Assembly: GCA_025084515.1 (NCBI GenBank)
Contig: JAJAGP010000286.1
Location: forward strand, 310,001 to 374,000
Length of the DNA: 64,000 nt
Source: Ancistrus triradiatus
Taxonomy: Eukaryota; Chordata; Actinopteri; Siluriformes; Loricariidae
Direction: 5' to 3'
Below are positions 1-11,910 of this stretch, in pieces. Numbering within the stretch: position 1 is the first letter of the stretch; each line of letters opens with the position of its first letter. Below the pieces are notes generated by a model. It made no database searches. It worked only from the letters and a program-made list of their open reading frames with translations, and was not told the origin of the DNA. The translations under genes were made by a program, and so were the position numbers.

Positions 1-680
1 CCATATGGTCAATAAGCAGACTCATGAGGTAGATGAGGTGTGAAGTACTGCAGCCATATCATGTCTAACATGGAACCCATGAACCTAAGTAACTCAGGTT
101 ACATAGATGCTTCTAATGTAAAAAGTTTTACCTTTTGTGTTGTAGTTTGCGGAACCTTAGTTGTTCCTCTGCAGACCAAGAGCTACTGGGGCTGAACTTG
201 TCATGCGGTCTTACTGATCATGAATACACCCAGTTAACATTTGCATGTAGATAAAATCAACCTAACGAAACAAGTAATAAAGCTTGTTTATTATCAGGAA
301 TGCTGGGCACAACCAGGAAAGTGGAATATTTTTGCAACACTTTAATTATGACAGAGAAACATCACAGCTGCGTGTTTTGAACATGCATCTAATGACATGG
401 TCGTTCCTTGAAAGTGCCAAATATGTGTATACAGACACACATGCACACACACACAAAAAGAAGTGCTGTTGCATTTGGTGCACGCACAGCTGGTACAAAA
501 AGTTACTGTATATTAACGTGAAAATATATCCAGGTTTATTTTTAATGACCTTAATATCTAATTATATGCTAATATAATCATATACAAAAAATACAAATAC
601 TACCTTCATAAGATGCACCAGGTGACAGCGATTAAATCTTGAAAATAAGACACATCAAAGAACAACATCACATACTGTTA
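1..680. other. Presumed fgf13 intron 3, start of window; no feature seen
   Basis: AT-rich sequence with a short CA-rich stretch near 436-456. Nothing resembling an exon, RNA gene or known repeat was recognised. It is called intron because the first exon found downstream (14427) is an internal fgf13 exon. Confidence 0.5.
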
Positions 681-872
681 TATACAGTGGCTCAACAGTT
701 AAGGTGCTAGACTTTGGAACAGAGTGACTGGGATTCAAATCCCACCTCTGCCAAGCTGCAACTGGTGGGTCCTTAAAATCAAGACCCTTAAACCAGAATG
801 ACTTGTATGGTAAGATTGTACCACATGCAAGTTGCGTTGGATAAAGGTGTTTGCTAAGTGACGTAAAGGTTA
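681..872 (+). repeat. tRNA-derived SINE, copy 1 (degraded)
   Basis: A tRNA-like head (ggctcaacagttaagg, then ggattcaaatccc) is followed by a body with gggtcct and cccttaa blocks. The tail ggataaaggtgtttgctaag matches the conserved 3' end shared by fish SINEs and their partner L2-type LINEs. It lies head-to-tail with a second copy beginning about 5 bp later. Confidence 0.8.
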
Positions 873-876
873 TGTT

Positions 877-1066
877 GACTGTGGTAGCCTAGCGGTTAAG
901 GTACTGGACTATAGACCAAAAGATCCAGGGTTCAAATCCCACCTCTGCCAAGCTGCCACTGTTGGGTCCTTGAGCAAGGCCCTTAACCCACAATTGCTTG
1001 GGATTGTAAGATTGTATCAGTTGTAACTCACTAAAGGCGTCTGCTAAATGCTGTAAATATAAATGT
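877..1066 (+). repeat. tRNA-derived SINE, copy 2
   Basis: A better preserved copy of the same SINE. An RNA polymerase III A-box-like TAGCCTAGCGG lies at 885-895 and a B-box-like GGTTCAAATCC at 929-939. The body ends with aaaggcgtctgctaaatg and a short AAAT-rich tail. The same family recurs at 13188 (+) and 28181 (-). Confidence 0.88.
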
Positions 1067-1559
1067 ATATACTGTCTTTACAAAGTGCATTGCTTTATTG
1101 ACTCTTGCTTACTAATTCCATAACTTTAATAAATCAGTTACCATTATAAAACCCAATAAACTGGATCAGCCATGATTGCTTCATGTTCCAGTAGCTGGAT
1201 CAACAAACACAAACAAACCACAATATGTATACTCTTGGAGCCTAAGTGCTGCTCCTATATTAACCATTACAGTTTTTTGGCCTTCACTGACACAGACACA
1301 CCACACTTATTCGCGCTGGATATAAAGTCTTATAAATATAATGTATATATATTTTAAATATAAGGTATAATGTTTTTTATTCTTTGTTTGTTCGTTTTTG
1401 ATATATTAAATAAAATTCTTTACCTCTCAATGTCAATTTATTAGTGAAAAATATTTGCAGGTTCACTTATTCAACGTCCATACCTGCCTAATCCAATTCA
1501 CAGTCATGGGGGTCCAGGGCATAACAAACAGTCCCTCACAGACATATTTTATAATCATA

Positions 1560-1742
1560 TATACACTCAGTTCGAGACCATTTCGAGCAATAATTTATCG
1601 TAATGCATGTCTTTGGGAGGAAACCAGAGCACCCGGAGTAAACCCACTTGGACACAGAGAAGACATGCAAACTCCACCTGGGGACCAAACTCCGGACCTT
1701 CTTGCTGTGAGGCGACAGTGCTACCCAGCATGCTGTCTACTA
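1560..1742 (-). repeat. Dispersed fish repeat (group G), antisense fragment
   Basis: Contains the reverse complement of the 'ccaaagacatg' and 'gtttgcatgtcttctc' body blocks seen in the better copies at 26458, 30250 and 33639. The open frame through it (from 1455) is a by-product of the repeat. Confidence 0.6.
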
Positions 1743-2261
1743 ATTTTAAGTCACACTGATCTAATTATAGCCTTCGTACTCTGCAGCACTTGTAATGAAG
1801 CTAGAGATATGATTCATGCTGCCTTTTTGTCATCTCTACTAATGTATTGCATTGCGACTCCTCTTCAGTAAAATCTCACCAACACAATTTCTGATGAAAA
1901 GAAGAAGGGTTATCAGATTCTGTGATCTTTAATGACGGGAACTGTGACCAAGTTTACATAATTTTTCATTTTTATCACTAAAACAGATTAACTACTTAAA
2001 GACTCTTAAATTTGAATGATATTTTGTTCAAAAACTAAAACTAAGTACTTCTTAAGATTTAGATTAATAATTAATGGCTCTCCTTTGATCATTTCATGAT
2101 GTGAAAAGGTCTGCGATGAGCATTAGGACACAATCTGTGCAAAAACACGTAACTCCACTCATGACTGGTCCTCGACTGTTTGCGTTGTGCGCCTTATAAC
2201 GATGAATGTGCGTAATTAAACTATATGTGCAGCTGTTGAATCTCCACATCTACAACATTAT

Positions 2262-2395
2262 GTTCGGTGGCACGATGGTGCAAGTGGTTAGTGTGGTCGC
2301 CACACAGCTCAGAAGGTCCCCGCTTCAATCCTGACAGCCTGTGTGGAGCCTGCTTATCCTCCCTGTGTCTGTATGAGTTCACTCACATTCCATAA
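2262..2395 (+). repeat. Dispersed fish repeat (group G), 5' fragment
   Basis: Starts ggtggcacgatggtgcaag and continues through gtggtcgcc, cttcaatcc and tgtgtggagcctgc. This is the tRNA-like head and start of the body of group G. The rest is missing or unrecognisable. Confidence 0.6.
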
Positions 2396-2962
2396 CGTGT
2401 TCCAATTAGGCTAAATGGCTAATCACTTGATATTAAGTGTGTAACTAGTGTCATTATAACCTTGCTTCTGTCATGAATAGCTGCCGATAAACAAACATAT
2501 AACATTATGTTACTACAAGGCACCCTGCTGTTATGTAAAGGCAGGCTGTATTTACCTGACAGCTGTTTAGCAAGCAATTAAATGCATCAGTATACAGATG
2601 TTTAATGCTTTTATAAGACTAAACGACAGGATGAGGCTTTGAAAAGGTTTTTAAGTAGGTGGCACTTGTCAGACTGACAACCACGTGATGTACCACAGAG
2701 TATCCCAACACGACACTTCCCAGAGCATTACAGTCCCTTCAAGGGCCTGTCTACTTCCTGGTAAGATCACCAGCAAAAATGTTCCTGGCCGCCCACGTGA
2801 TATTAAAGAAAATGCTGCCTGGTTGTCCCACAGATTTACAGATAAAAGGACAGTCAAACACACCTGACAATGTTGGAAAATCTGTTATTGAAGGTTCATA
2901 TGACTGTGTGCTCACATGTTCATGTGGGTTTATGGATGCGGTGTAACTTTGTAGCTGGATCT

Positions 2963-2964
<2 letters not shown>
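2396..2964. other. Intronic sequence, nothing recognised
   Basis: Two overlapping short frames on opposite strands (2669-2867) have no family resemblance I can name. The 2640-2880 stretch is a little more GC-rich than its surroundings and could be an old repeat, but I have no support for that. Confidence 0.4.

Positions 2965-3025
<61 letters not shown>
2965..3025. repeat. (TA)n microsatellite, ~61 bp
   Basis: Uninterrupted AT dinucleotide run. It creates an artificial Tyr/Ile-alternating open frame on the minus strand. Confidence 0.97.
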
Positions 3026-3027
<2 letters not shown>

Positions 3028-5149
3028 CACTAACAGCATGTGTTGATGAGTGTTGTATGCGGGTGAAAAAGGATGCATACAAAAGAGGATGACAGAGAAG
3101 AGTGAGCATGTGTGGGTGAGTAGGAGAAAATGCACCCGTGCAAGTGTGTGATGGTGAGTTGGGAGAGAGGTAATCAATTAAAAATGGGTTCTCCTTTTTT
3201 TATACAGCAAACTTTTTTTATGCTGCTCTTCCTTTACAGTCTCAGCTCTCCTGTAGATAGATACACTGATTCCTGCCATTCTGTTTGCATGCTTGTGTGT
3301 GAGCACTGTGGCTATGGATACTGAGATGTGTGGTGTGTGCATGCGTGTATCCGCGTATGGATACACAACCCTACTCCCACCAGCAGATGTGCTGTGAAAG
3401 TGAGACCAATTAGCTCCGCTCTGTATCAATGCCTCTGGCAGATTTAAGACTAGACAGAATGTACAAGCGAAAAGAACTGCAGATTTGCGTTTGTTGTATG
3501 TATGTGCTTGCTGCTCTGAGATCACAGATGTAGGTGGCGTGGTTTTGGTAAATAAGTCTTGGCTAGGAAATCAATTGACAAGATTGATTTATTTTATGCC
3601 GTGACGAACACCGGCGCAGCATCTCGCAAAGAAACTCAATTTTGTGCTTGCATTATTTATGACCTCGGATTTTTCTAGTCAGACGGATGAGTATGACTAA
3701 CCCTAGTTAAATTGGGACACAGGGGGGCATGTTTACAGTACATTTACATGTGCCATCTATTCCTGCAAATAATTAACACTTTCCTGCGCTTAATAGTTTT
3801 TGATCACTGGCAAACTCTGAGTCTGTCAAAATGTACTAGAAAATAGTTTTCCATTACTTCTCACGGGAAATATAAACCATGTTCCAGCATCTAAAAAAGT
3901 CCAGCATCCAAAAGTTCTGTCCTCTAAGTGGTTGTGTGGAAATAATAAGAGCAAAATGCTATCTACTGTCTTACAACAAGATACTTCTAACTCTTTACCT
4001 TATATGTAAATAATAAAAATTTGGGATTGGGTTACTCACAGATTACAGGGAAGTGGAGTGTGTAGATTGGCAAAAATGCTTTTTGAGAACCATCTACATT
4101 CACATCTATGTACTCTGTTTTGAATCTGATTTCTGAGGTAGAATTTTCAGATTGCCATTCATTATAGCAGGTTAATTGTTCAGATAGTGGGTTAGCATAT
4201 GAAATTACCCCGTACTCTATAGTGGGAATTTGAATAGTTTGAGTTCACATAGTAGTTCAACTCTAGCTTATTTTCAAGTGCTAAATAATGACATAACGTT
4301 TATTTATTATATTTTTTTTTTAAATGTGTTTATGAAGTAGCTTTTAAAATATATAATTAATTAAGTACATAGACTGATATGAATGTGATGATTTGTCTGT
4401 AAATTAATATACTATTAATATACTAGGGGACACTAAGAGGAAACCCATAGACATAATTCATGGATCTTTCTATAGTTTCATTTTTTTATGTAATTGGAAT
4501 TAATAATGCAACTATTTTGCTTGCCCTGTGTCCTTTAGCTTTACTCAGAGTCATACTGAGACATATTTCATAGCAGCATCAGATCAGGCTTGACTTACCA
4601 TGTACTATCATTTTTTGAATAATCATTACCTAATTACCAAAAGTACAAAAAGCAAAACATATCCATTTTAAGAGAAATACAAATGTCTTTTTTAATCTTT
4701 TTTATTTATTTATTTTTCTAATCATGGATACTTCTCACAATAGTTATACTCCACACATCTGTGCTAGCTGCGTGTCTGCTTTTGTTATTAATATTCATAA
4801 TGGCTATCTAGAACAATTTGAACAGTCAAACTTCTCTGTGAAATGTATCTTGTTCTAGAAAATGGTTTGGATAGCACGTATTTGAAAAGGGGGATCCTAT
4901 TTTCATTATTTGTGTATAAATGTGCAGACTTGGATAGGAGAAAAGGAGGTGTAGGCAAAGGTAAGAAACCATTCAGTATACCTTCTAGTCCTGTTTTTGT
5001 CTGGATCACCATTCATTATTGGGTGTATGAATCACAAAGTTTCACTGTACATGGTAATCCTCATTTCCACATAGCTTTCTCACCTTCACACACGCATTAA
5101 GCCTTGCTCTAATGTACCGGTAAGCCTTCCTCTAATAAACCCATATTAA
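3026..5149. other. Intronic sequence, nothing recognised
   Basis: AT-rich with scattered short open frames, none with coding character or a recognisable domain. No terminal repeats or transposase fragments were seen. Confidence 0.4.
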
Positions 5150-5157
5150 CTGTATAG

Positions 5158-5293
5158 TAGGGCCAGGTATAGGAAAAGACTTTGAAACGATACACATCAC
5201 ATTACATGGGTCATGATATGATTATATCAAGATACATCGCAACACGATGCATATTGCAATGTATTACAATATTCCATATAGTTTACAGCCCTA
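5158..5293. mobile_element. hAT-like MITE, 136 bp, with perfect 8-bp target duplication
   Basis: The short terminal inverted repeats are TAGGGC at the left and GCCCTA at the right. The element is bracketed by identical 8-bp direct repeats CTGTATAG at 5150-5157 and 5294-5301. An 8-bp duplication is the hallmark of hAT transposition. The interior is AT-rich, non-coding and rich in 'atgatat/gatgcatattgc' motifs, like fish nonautonomous hAT families. No transposase is present. Confidence 0.75.
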
Positions 5294-5423
5294 CTGTATA
5301 GGTGTGATGTGTTTAGATGAAATTGCAAATTAAAAATGAATATAAAAATATGATTATATTTGTAAGGTCTGAGCTGTAAACTGATTACATATTGGTCATC
5401 AAACATGTTTGTTTACCAGTTTG

Positions 5424-5428
<5 letters not shown>

Positions 5429-5495
<67 letters not shown>

Positions 5496-5496
5496 C
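5429..5496. repeat. (TG)n microsatellite grading into (GC)n
   Basis: About 61 bp of TG dinucleotides followed by gcgcgc, a strong Z-DNA-forming composition. The poly Thr-His frame on the minus strand is an artefact of this repeat. Confidence 0.96.
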
Positions 5497-6110
5497 ATGC
5501 GTGCTTGCGTGCAGAGGCAGGACTGGCCAGGGTAAGCAATATGAGTGGTAAATTAATGAAATGGTGGAGCTTCTGAGCTGACGAAGCTGAGTGGAACAGC
5601 CTCTGAATGTAATAGATCCTGTCAGCTTTTATATTCAAATGGATGGAATTGGAGATTGGGTGCGAGTGAGTAAGAGGGGAGGGCAGAAAAAAGCAATGAG
5701 ACAGAGAATGAAGAATGGAAATTTGAGGGAGGGGGTGCAAAACACTAAGAGTGGCAATGACATTTTTAAAAATGGCTAGAAAGGATAAATTGAATAAGAG
5801 CAAGGTACTGAAAACAATACTGAGTGAGGAAAGGGGAGGTACACTGGAAAATAGCTAGGCAGGAAGAGAGGTACCAAAGAGAGAAGAAAGCATATGTGAA
5901 ACACAGAAATAAATATGTGCATAATGGAAGTGCAGTGATGAAAATGAAACCATGAAATGAAATCATGTTCTAATCAAGCAGGGTAATCAAATTCTATTAG
6001 TAGTGGATTCATTGGATTATTAAGATCAGATTCTGTCTCTGTCAAATCAATCATACTCGTTATTGATAACATCTATAGCATTACTCAAATACACAACCAA
6101 AAACTCATTA
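5497..6110. other. Purine-rich intronic sequence
   Basis: From about 5640 to 5900 the + strand is markedly purine-rich (repeated gaga/agaga/gggagg). No gene or repeat family was recognised. Confidence 0.4.
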
Positions 6111-7589
6111 CAGTGGTGCTTGAAAGTTTGTGAACCCTTTAGAATGTTTTATATTTCTGTATAAATGTGACCCAAAACATCAGATTTTCACACAAGTTCT
6201 AAAAGTAGATAAAGAAAACCCAGTTAAACAAATGAAACAAAAATATTATACTTGGTCATTTATTTGTTGAGGAAAATGATCCAATATTACATATTAGTGA
6301 GTGGCAAAAGTATGTGAACCTCTAAGATTAGCAGTTAATTTGAAGGTGAAATTAGAGGCAGGTGTTTTCAATCAATGGGATGACAATCAGGTGTGAGTGG
6401 GCACCCTGTTTTATTTAAAGAACAGGGATCTATCAAAGTCTGCTGTTCACAACACATGTTTGTGGAAGTGTTTCATGGCACGAACAAAGGAGATTTCTGA
6501 AGAGCTCAGAAAAAGAGTTGTTGATGCTCATCAGGCTGGAAAAGGTTAAAAAACATCTCTAAGGAGTTTGGACTCCACCTATGAACAGTCAGACAGATTA
6601 TGTACAAATGGAGGAAATTCAAGACCATTGTTCCCCTCCCCAGAAGTGGTCGACCAACAAAGATCACTCCAAGAGCAAGGCGTGTAATAGTTGGCGAGGT
6701 CACAAAGGACCCCAGGGTAACTTCTAAGCAACTGAAGGCCTCTCTCACATTGTCTAATGTTAATGTTCATGAGTCCACCATCAGAACAACACTGAACAAC
6801 AATGGTGTGCATGGCAGGGTTGCAAGGAGAAAGCCACTGCTCTCCGAAAAGAACATTGCTGCTCATCTGCAGTTTGCTAAAGATCACGTGGACAAGCCAG
6901 AAGGCTATCCCATCTGTGAAACATGTTGTTGGTAGTATCATGGTTTGGGCCTGTTTTTCTGCATCTGGGCCAGTACGGCTTGTCATCATTGATGGAACAA
7001 TGAATTCTGAATTATATCAGAGAATTCTAAAGGAAACTGTCAGGACATCTGTCCATGAACTGAATCTCAAGAGAAGATGGGTCATGCAGCAAGACAACGA
7101 GCCTAAGCACACAAGTCGTCCTACCAAAGAATGGTTAAAGTAGAATAAAGTTAATGTTTTGGAATGGCCAAGTCAAAGTCCTGACCTTAATCCAATCGAA
7201 ATGTTGTGGAAGGACCTGAAGCGAGCAGCTAATGTGAGGAACCCACCAACATCCCAGAGTTGAAGCTGTATGTAAAATTCCTTCAAGCCGATGTGCAGGA
7301 CTGATCAACAGTTACAGGAAATGTTTAGCTGCAGTTATTGCTGCACAGGGTGGTCACACCAGATACTGAAAGCAAAGGTTCACATACTTTTTCCACTCAC
7401 TAATATGTAATATTGGATAATTTTCCTCAATAAATAAATGACCAAGTATAATATTCTTGTCTCATTTGTTTAACTGGGTTCTCTTTGCCTAATTTTAGGA
7501 CTTGTATGAAAATCTGATTATGTTTTAGGTCATAGTTAGGCAGAAATATAGAAAATTCTAAATGGTTCACAAACTTTCAAGCACCACTG
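6111..7589 (+). mobile_element. Tc1-like transposon, family A copy 1, with disrupted transposase
   Basis: Ends cagtggtgcttgaaag and its complement ctttcaagcaccactg, flanked by TA on both sides, as expected for Tc1/mariner insertion. The transposase starts at 6479 (MARTKEISEELRKRVVD) and hits a TAA after about 23 codons. The helix-turn-helix region and the GRP/ITPRA linker follow in 6600-6935. A deletion at about 6906 joins KPEGY directly to the HGGGS region, removing the segment with the first catalytic Asp (normally in a WTDE motif). QQDNEPKHT (second Asp) and PNPIEMLW-like sequence (Glu) remain, but a TAG at 7141 breaks the frame. Dead copy, in the fgf13 intron. Confidence 0.93.
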
Positions 7590-7591
7590 TA

Positions 7592-8240
7592 TATAATTGC
7601 GTACATGTATCTCCTTCAGTCATGACGTCAGCAGTACCCAGCAGGGAAGCCCTATAATGTGGGAAAAGAGGGAGGGAAAGCATCATGTAGGATTTCCTTT
7701 GTTGCAGAGCTCCAAGCAGCCTTACTGCAGCTGCTGATAAATTTATGCATGGAGATTATATTTGCAACAACATGATAAAGCCCCACTGAGTCCACTCTTA
7801 CATTTCACTTTTGTACAGTGGCTGTAGAACCACACATTCTCATCAAAGTTGGATTACTATAATATCATTATATGAATACACAACAATCTAAACAAGAGAT
7901 AATGTATGACTGACGTTGGTTGTTATTTGTCTAAATATGTTTTTGTTGTTTTGTTCTTTTGTTCTTTTGTGGCTGAAGCAATAGCATTGATCTGTGTAAA
8001 ATGTTCATCTGGAACAGAGAGACTAATAAAAAAATTATCTGGTTCTTGGTTAATACAGAAATGCATATGTATTAAGCTACATTCCTACATTCAAGATTTT
8101 TTTTGCCTTATGTTTGATAGCCTTTGGAATCATTAACCTTGTTTACATGTACAAATAATAGAATAATTGTCTGTTTTTGGTAGTGATCCAATTATCCAGC
8201 TGACATTGACAGAGTATTGTCTAGTTTAGAACCCTGAATA
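7592..8240. other. Intronic sequence, nothing recognised
   Basis: No repeat family or exon recognised. The short frame at 7906-8136 has no coding support. Confidence 0.4.
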
Positions 8241-8733
8241 AGATAAGCACATTCTCAGCACTGCAGTGACACTGACGTGGTGGTGGTGTGTTAGTGTGTG
8301 TTGAGCTGGTATGAGTGGATCAGACACAGCAGTGCTGCTGGAGACTTAAAATACTGTTCTCTCACTGTCCACTTTATTAGAGACATCCACATTATTTCTA
8401 CTTTGTGTAGATGTAAATTCAGACAGCAGCTCCTCTGTTGTTATGCAGTTTGTGTTAGTCATCCTCTGATCCTTCATCAGTGCTCACAGGATGTTGCCTA
8501 CATGATGCTGGTGGCTGGACATTTTTGATAGGTGGACTATTTTCAGTAATACTATTTTCACTGAGGTTTTTAAAACCTCCAAACAGAGTAAAAGGGACGA
8601 GCAAAGCATGTAGAGAAACAGATGGACTACAGTCTGTAATTGTAGAATTACAAAGTGCTTCTGTATGGTAAGCGAAATAGATAATATAGACAATGAGTGA
8701 AGAAACAAGGAGGTGGTCATATTGTTATGCCTA
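8241..8733 (+). mobile_element. Palindromic nonautonomous DNA element (group P), copy 1
   Basis: Contains the blocks 'gcactgcagtgacactgac', 'gtgttagtgtgtgttg', 'gatcagacacagcagtgctg', 'gatggactacagtctgtaat' and the terminal 'aacaaggaggtggtcat'. The same blocks recur, partly inverted, at 24146-24860 and 27748-28182. There is no coding capacity. I recognise it as a common fish repeat but cannot name its superfamily with confidence. Confidence 0.75.
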
Positions 8734-8974
8734 ATCTTTGTAAAATGTTTTTTCTTGGTTTGCATGGGATGTGGCCAAATGAAACTTATTCCTAAAAATA
8801 CATCATTCTAATTTTTGAAAAAATGAAAAAAAAAAAAACATTCCATTCACTAGATGGTTAAGACAGTAAGAATTTCATGCACTTTTTTCTTGAAAGAATG
8901 TGGCAAACTGGATCTAATCAGAATAGTAAAGGCCCAAATACACAACACGAGACGTTGTAGTTGGGAAGTACTGT
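8734..8974. other. Intronic sequence, nothing recognised
   Basis: AT-rich with a poly(A) tract at about 8826. No feature supported. Confidence 0.4.
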
Positions 8975-9210
8975 AGATATTTCCTTAATAGTTTAGATAA
9001 CTACTACTGTCATTGGTATGTTGTCTGTGTATCAAGTAATCTGGAGACTGTGAAGGCAAGGGAAGCAAGGAAAATGTGCTGTCATGTTCCTGGAACCAAT
9101 CCATGACTAAGTGACCCCTGTGGCACGGTGGATAGTCATGAAAGTGTCCTTCTGAGCATGGGGTAAATGGCTCCATGAAGAGATAATTTCAGTGGACACA
9201 CTGCTTAGGT
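8975..9210 (-). pseudogene. Tc1-like transposase fragment (family H), C-terminal half
   Basis: The minus-strand frame (8985-9176) contains DWFQEHDSTF and then LPLPSQSPDYLIH. This matches the W-(L/F)-x-EH ... WP-x-S-PDLNxIE stretch before the last catalytic acidic residue of Tc1-like transposases. The final Glu motif is degraded. It probably belongs to the same copy as 10906-11430, from which it was split by the family A element at 9212-10887. Confidence 0.6.
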
Positions 9211-9211
9211 A

Positions 9212-10887
9212 CAGTGGTGCTTGAAAGTTTGTGAACTCTTTAGAATTTTCTAGATTTCTGTGGTTTTCACACAAGTCCTAAAAGTACATAAAGAGAACCC
9301 AGTTAAACAAATGAGACAAAAATGATCATACTTGGTCATTTATTTATTGAGGAAAATGATCCAATATTACATATTAGTGAGTGGCAAAAGTATGTGAACC
9401 TCTAGGATTAGAAGTTAATTTGAAGGTGAAATTAGAGTCAGGTGTTTTCAATCAATGGGATGACAATCAGGTGTGAGTGGGCACTCTGTTTTATTTAAAG
9501 AACAGGGATCTATCAAAGTCTGCTCTTCACAACACGTTTGTGGAAGTGTATCATGGCACGAACAAAGGAGATTTCTAAGAACCTATGAAAAATAGTTGTT
9601 GATCCTCATCAGGCTGGAAAAGGTTACAAAACCATCTCTAAAGAGTTTGGACTCCACCAATCCACAATCAGACAGATTGTGTACAAATGGAGGAAACTCA
9701 AGGCCATTGTTACCCTCCCCAGGAGTAGTCGACCAACAAAGATCACTCCAAGAGCAAGGTGTGTAATAGTTGGCGAGGTCACAAAGGACCCCTGGGTAAC
9801 TTCTAAGCAACTGAAGGCCTCTCTCACATTGACTAATGTTAATGTTCATAAGTCCACCATCAGAATCAGAAGAACCCTGAAACAATGGTGTGCATGGCAA
9901 TGGAGAGAAAAGCCACTGCTCTCCAAAAAGAACATTGCTCTGCTCGTCTGCAGTTTGCTAAAGATCACACGTGGACAAAGCCAGAAATCTATTGGAGAAT
10001 GTTTTGTGGACAGATTAGACCAAAATAGAACTTTTTGGGTTTAAACGAAAAAAGCATTATGTTTGGAGAAAGGAAACACACTGCATTCCAGCATGAGAAC
10101 CTAATCCCATCTGTGAAACATGGTGGGGATAGTATCATCTTGTTTGGGCCTCTGTTTGCTGCATCTGGGGGTTCTGCTGGGCCAGGACGGCTTGCCATCC
10201 GTTGATGGAACAATGAACTTTCTGAAATTATATATCAGAGAATTTTTAACGGAAAAACACGGTACACTGTAGGACACTCTGTCCATGAACTGATCCTCAG
10301 AGAAGGTGGGTCTGAAGCATGCAGCAAGACAAACGACCGTAAGCACCACAAGTCGTTCTACAACAAAAAATTGGTAAAGAAAAGAAAAAAGTTAAAATGT
10401 TTTGGAATGGCCAAGTCCCAAAGTCCCTGACCTTAATCCAATTGAAATGTTGTGGAAGGACCTGAAGCGAGCAGTTAATGTGAGGAAACCTACTACCAAC
10501 ATCCCAGAGTTGAAGAGCTGTTTTCTGTACGGAGGAATGGCTAAAAATGGGCTAAAATTCCTCCAAGCCGGTGTGCAGGACTGATCAACAGTTTACAGGA
10601 AAACGTTTAGTTGCAGTTATTGCTTATTGCTGCACAGGGGGGTCACGTCCATCCAGATACTGAAAGCAAAGGTTCACATACTTTTGGCTCTCATAAATAT
10701 GTAATAATTGGATCATTTTCCTCCTCAATAAATGAATGACCAAGTATAATATTTTTGTCTCATTTGTTTAACTTGGTTCTCTTTATGTACTTTTAGGACT
10801 TGTGTGAAAATCTGATGATGTTTTAGGTCATAATTATGCAGAAATATAGAAAATTCTAAAGGGTTCACAAACTTTCAAGCACCACTG
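9212..10887 (+). mobile_element. Tc1-like transposon, family A copy 2, heavily frameshifted
   Basis: TA-flanked, with the family A ends cagtggtgcttgaaag and ctttcaagcaccactg. The transposase start at 9553 (MARTKEIS) is followed by an early stop. HTH-linker sequence is readable at 9679-9880. The middle carries many 1-4 bp insertions, so WxDRLDQNRTF-, HGGDS- and PNPIEMLW-like pieces fall in different frames. At about 1.68 kb it is longer than copy 1 because nothing large is deleted and small insertions have accumulated. Confidence 0.93.
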
Positions 10888-10905
10888 TAAGCCATACTGT
10901 AAAAA

Positions 10906-11430
10906 TAATACAGGCATCACAGGACCCAGGCATCACAGAACCCAGGGTATATCAGAAAACATTGCTCACACCATTACTCTGCCTCCACCAGACAGAACCG
11001 TTGACACCTGACAGGAAGGGTTCATTGATTCATGCTGCTTGTGCCAAATTCTGAACCTCCCAGCAGCATGGTGCAACAGAAATCTGGATTTTTCTGACCA
11101 GGAAGTGTTTTTTACACTGCTCAGTGATCCAGTATTGCTCAGTGAGAACTCTTTTGGCCACTGGATTCTTGCCATTCCCTTAGACAGCAATGGAACTGGA
11201 CATCAGCTGTTATAGCTCCTTATAGCATAAGGAGTGAGGAATTGTGCATTTGGGCAACATTGGTTGGAGTCTAGCACTGATGACCATGCTTTTCTGAAGT
11301 CACTCAGATCACAAGATTTTCCTGTTCTAATGTGGATTCACACTGAAACTTGCTCACCCGATTTTAGTCTGCACTCTGAGGTCACGTGTCTAATCTCCAT
11401 AAAGAAAACCTCTAATTATGAAAGGGCAGA
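10906..11430 (-). mobile_element. Tc1-like relic, family H, middle and end part
   Basis: On the minus strand this reads as the centre of a Tc1-like transposase: a VRIWHKQHESMNPSC-like segment and a WSEKSRFLLHH block corresponding to the first catalytic region (usually WSDESRF). The frame at 10966-11190 shows SWSEKSRFLL, so the first Asp appears replaced by Glu or Lys. Towards 11430 the sequence matches the non-coding sub-terminal region of such elements. Degraded. Confidence 0.65.
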
Positions 11431-11459
11431 TGTCTCTAATAAAGACATGTTAGACTAGC

Positions 11460-11910
11460 TGGGGTCAGTAATTCAAAAACTGCCAACCTTGTGCATTGGT
11501 GTAGAGAGTATACCAAGAATGGTGTGATGGATGTAACCAACTAGTTGAGGAAAGAGGTCAGAGGAGGATGTCAAGAATTGTTCTGAGGAACAGACACAGT
11601 CAAGCAAATTGCAGCTGAATACAATGCTGGTGCTCTAACAACTTGTTGTTCCTATAACAGCAAACACAGTTTTTAGTGCCATTGTTGTCTAAAAGGAAAC
11701 AAAAAGGCAAGACTTTACTGTGCAAAAGATTACAAAAATTGCATCAGTAAGCAGTGGAAAAACATCATCTGGTCAAATGAAGCTATTATGCCTCTATGTG
11801 TCAGTATTCCTGCAAAATGATTCATCACCCACTGGACTCTATGCCATGGTAAACTTCTGTGGTTCTGAAGGCCATAGGAGGTCCAACGCGCCACATGTTT
11901 GGTGTCTTTA
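11460..11910 (+). mobile_element. Tc1-like relic, family H, sense fragment with internal deletion
   Basis: Begins with sequence matching the N-terminal transposase part (accaagaatggt, then gtcagaggaggatg). It ends with the C-terminal tail block gttctgaaggccataggagg followed by tccaacgcg. It lies in opposite orientation to the 10906-11430 relic. It has no intact frame. Confidence 0.6.

Noticed and set aside
877..960. Possible functional tRNA gene
   Set aside because: The A- and B-box-like motifs belong to a SINE head. The body and 3' tail match the other SINE copies and no proper cloverleaf is evident.
2920..3177. 85-codon minus-strand frame with a Tyr-Ile run
   Set aside because: It is produced by the (TA)n microsatellite.
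5399..5803. 134-codon minus-strand frame with a Thr-His run
   Set aside because: It is generated by the (TG)n microsatellite, and the flanks have no coding resemblance.
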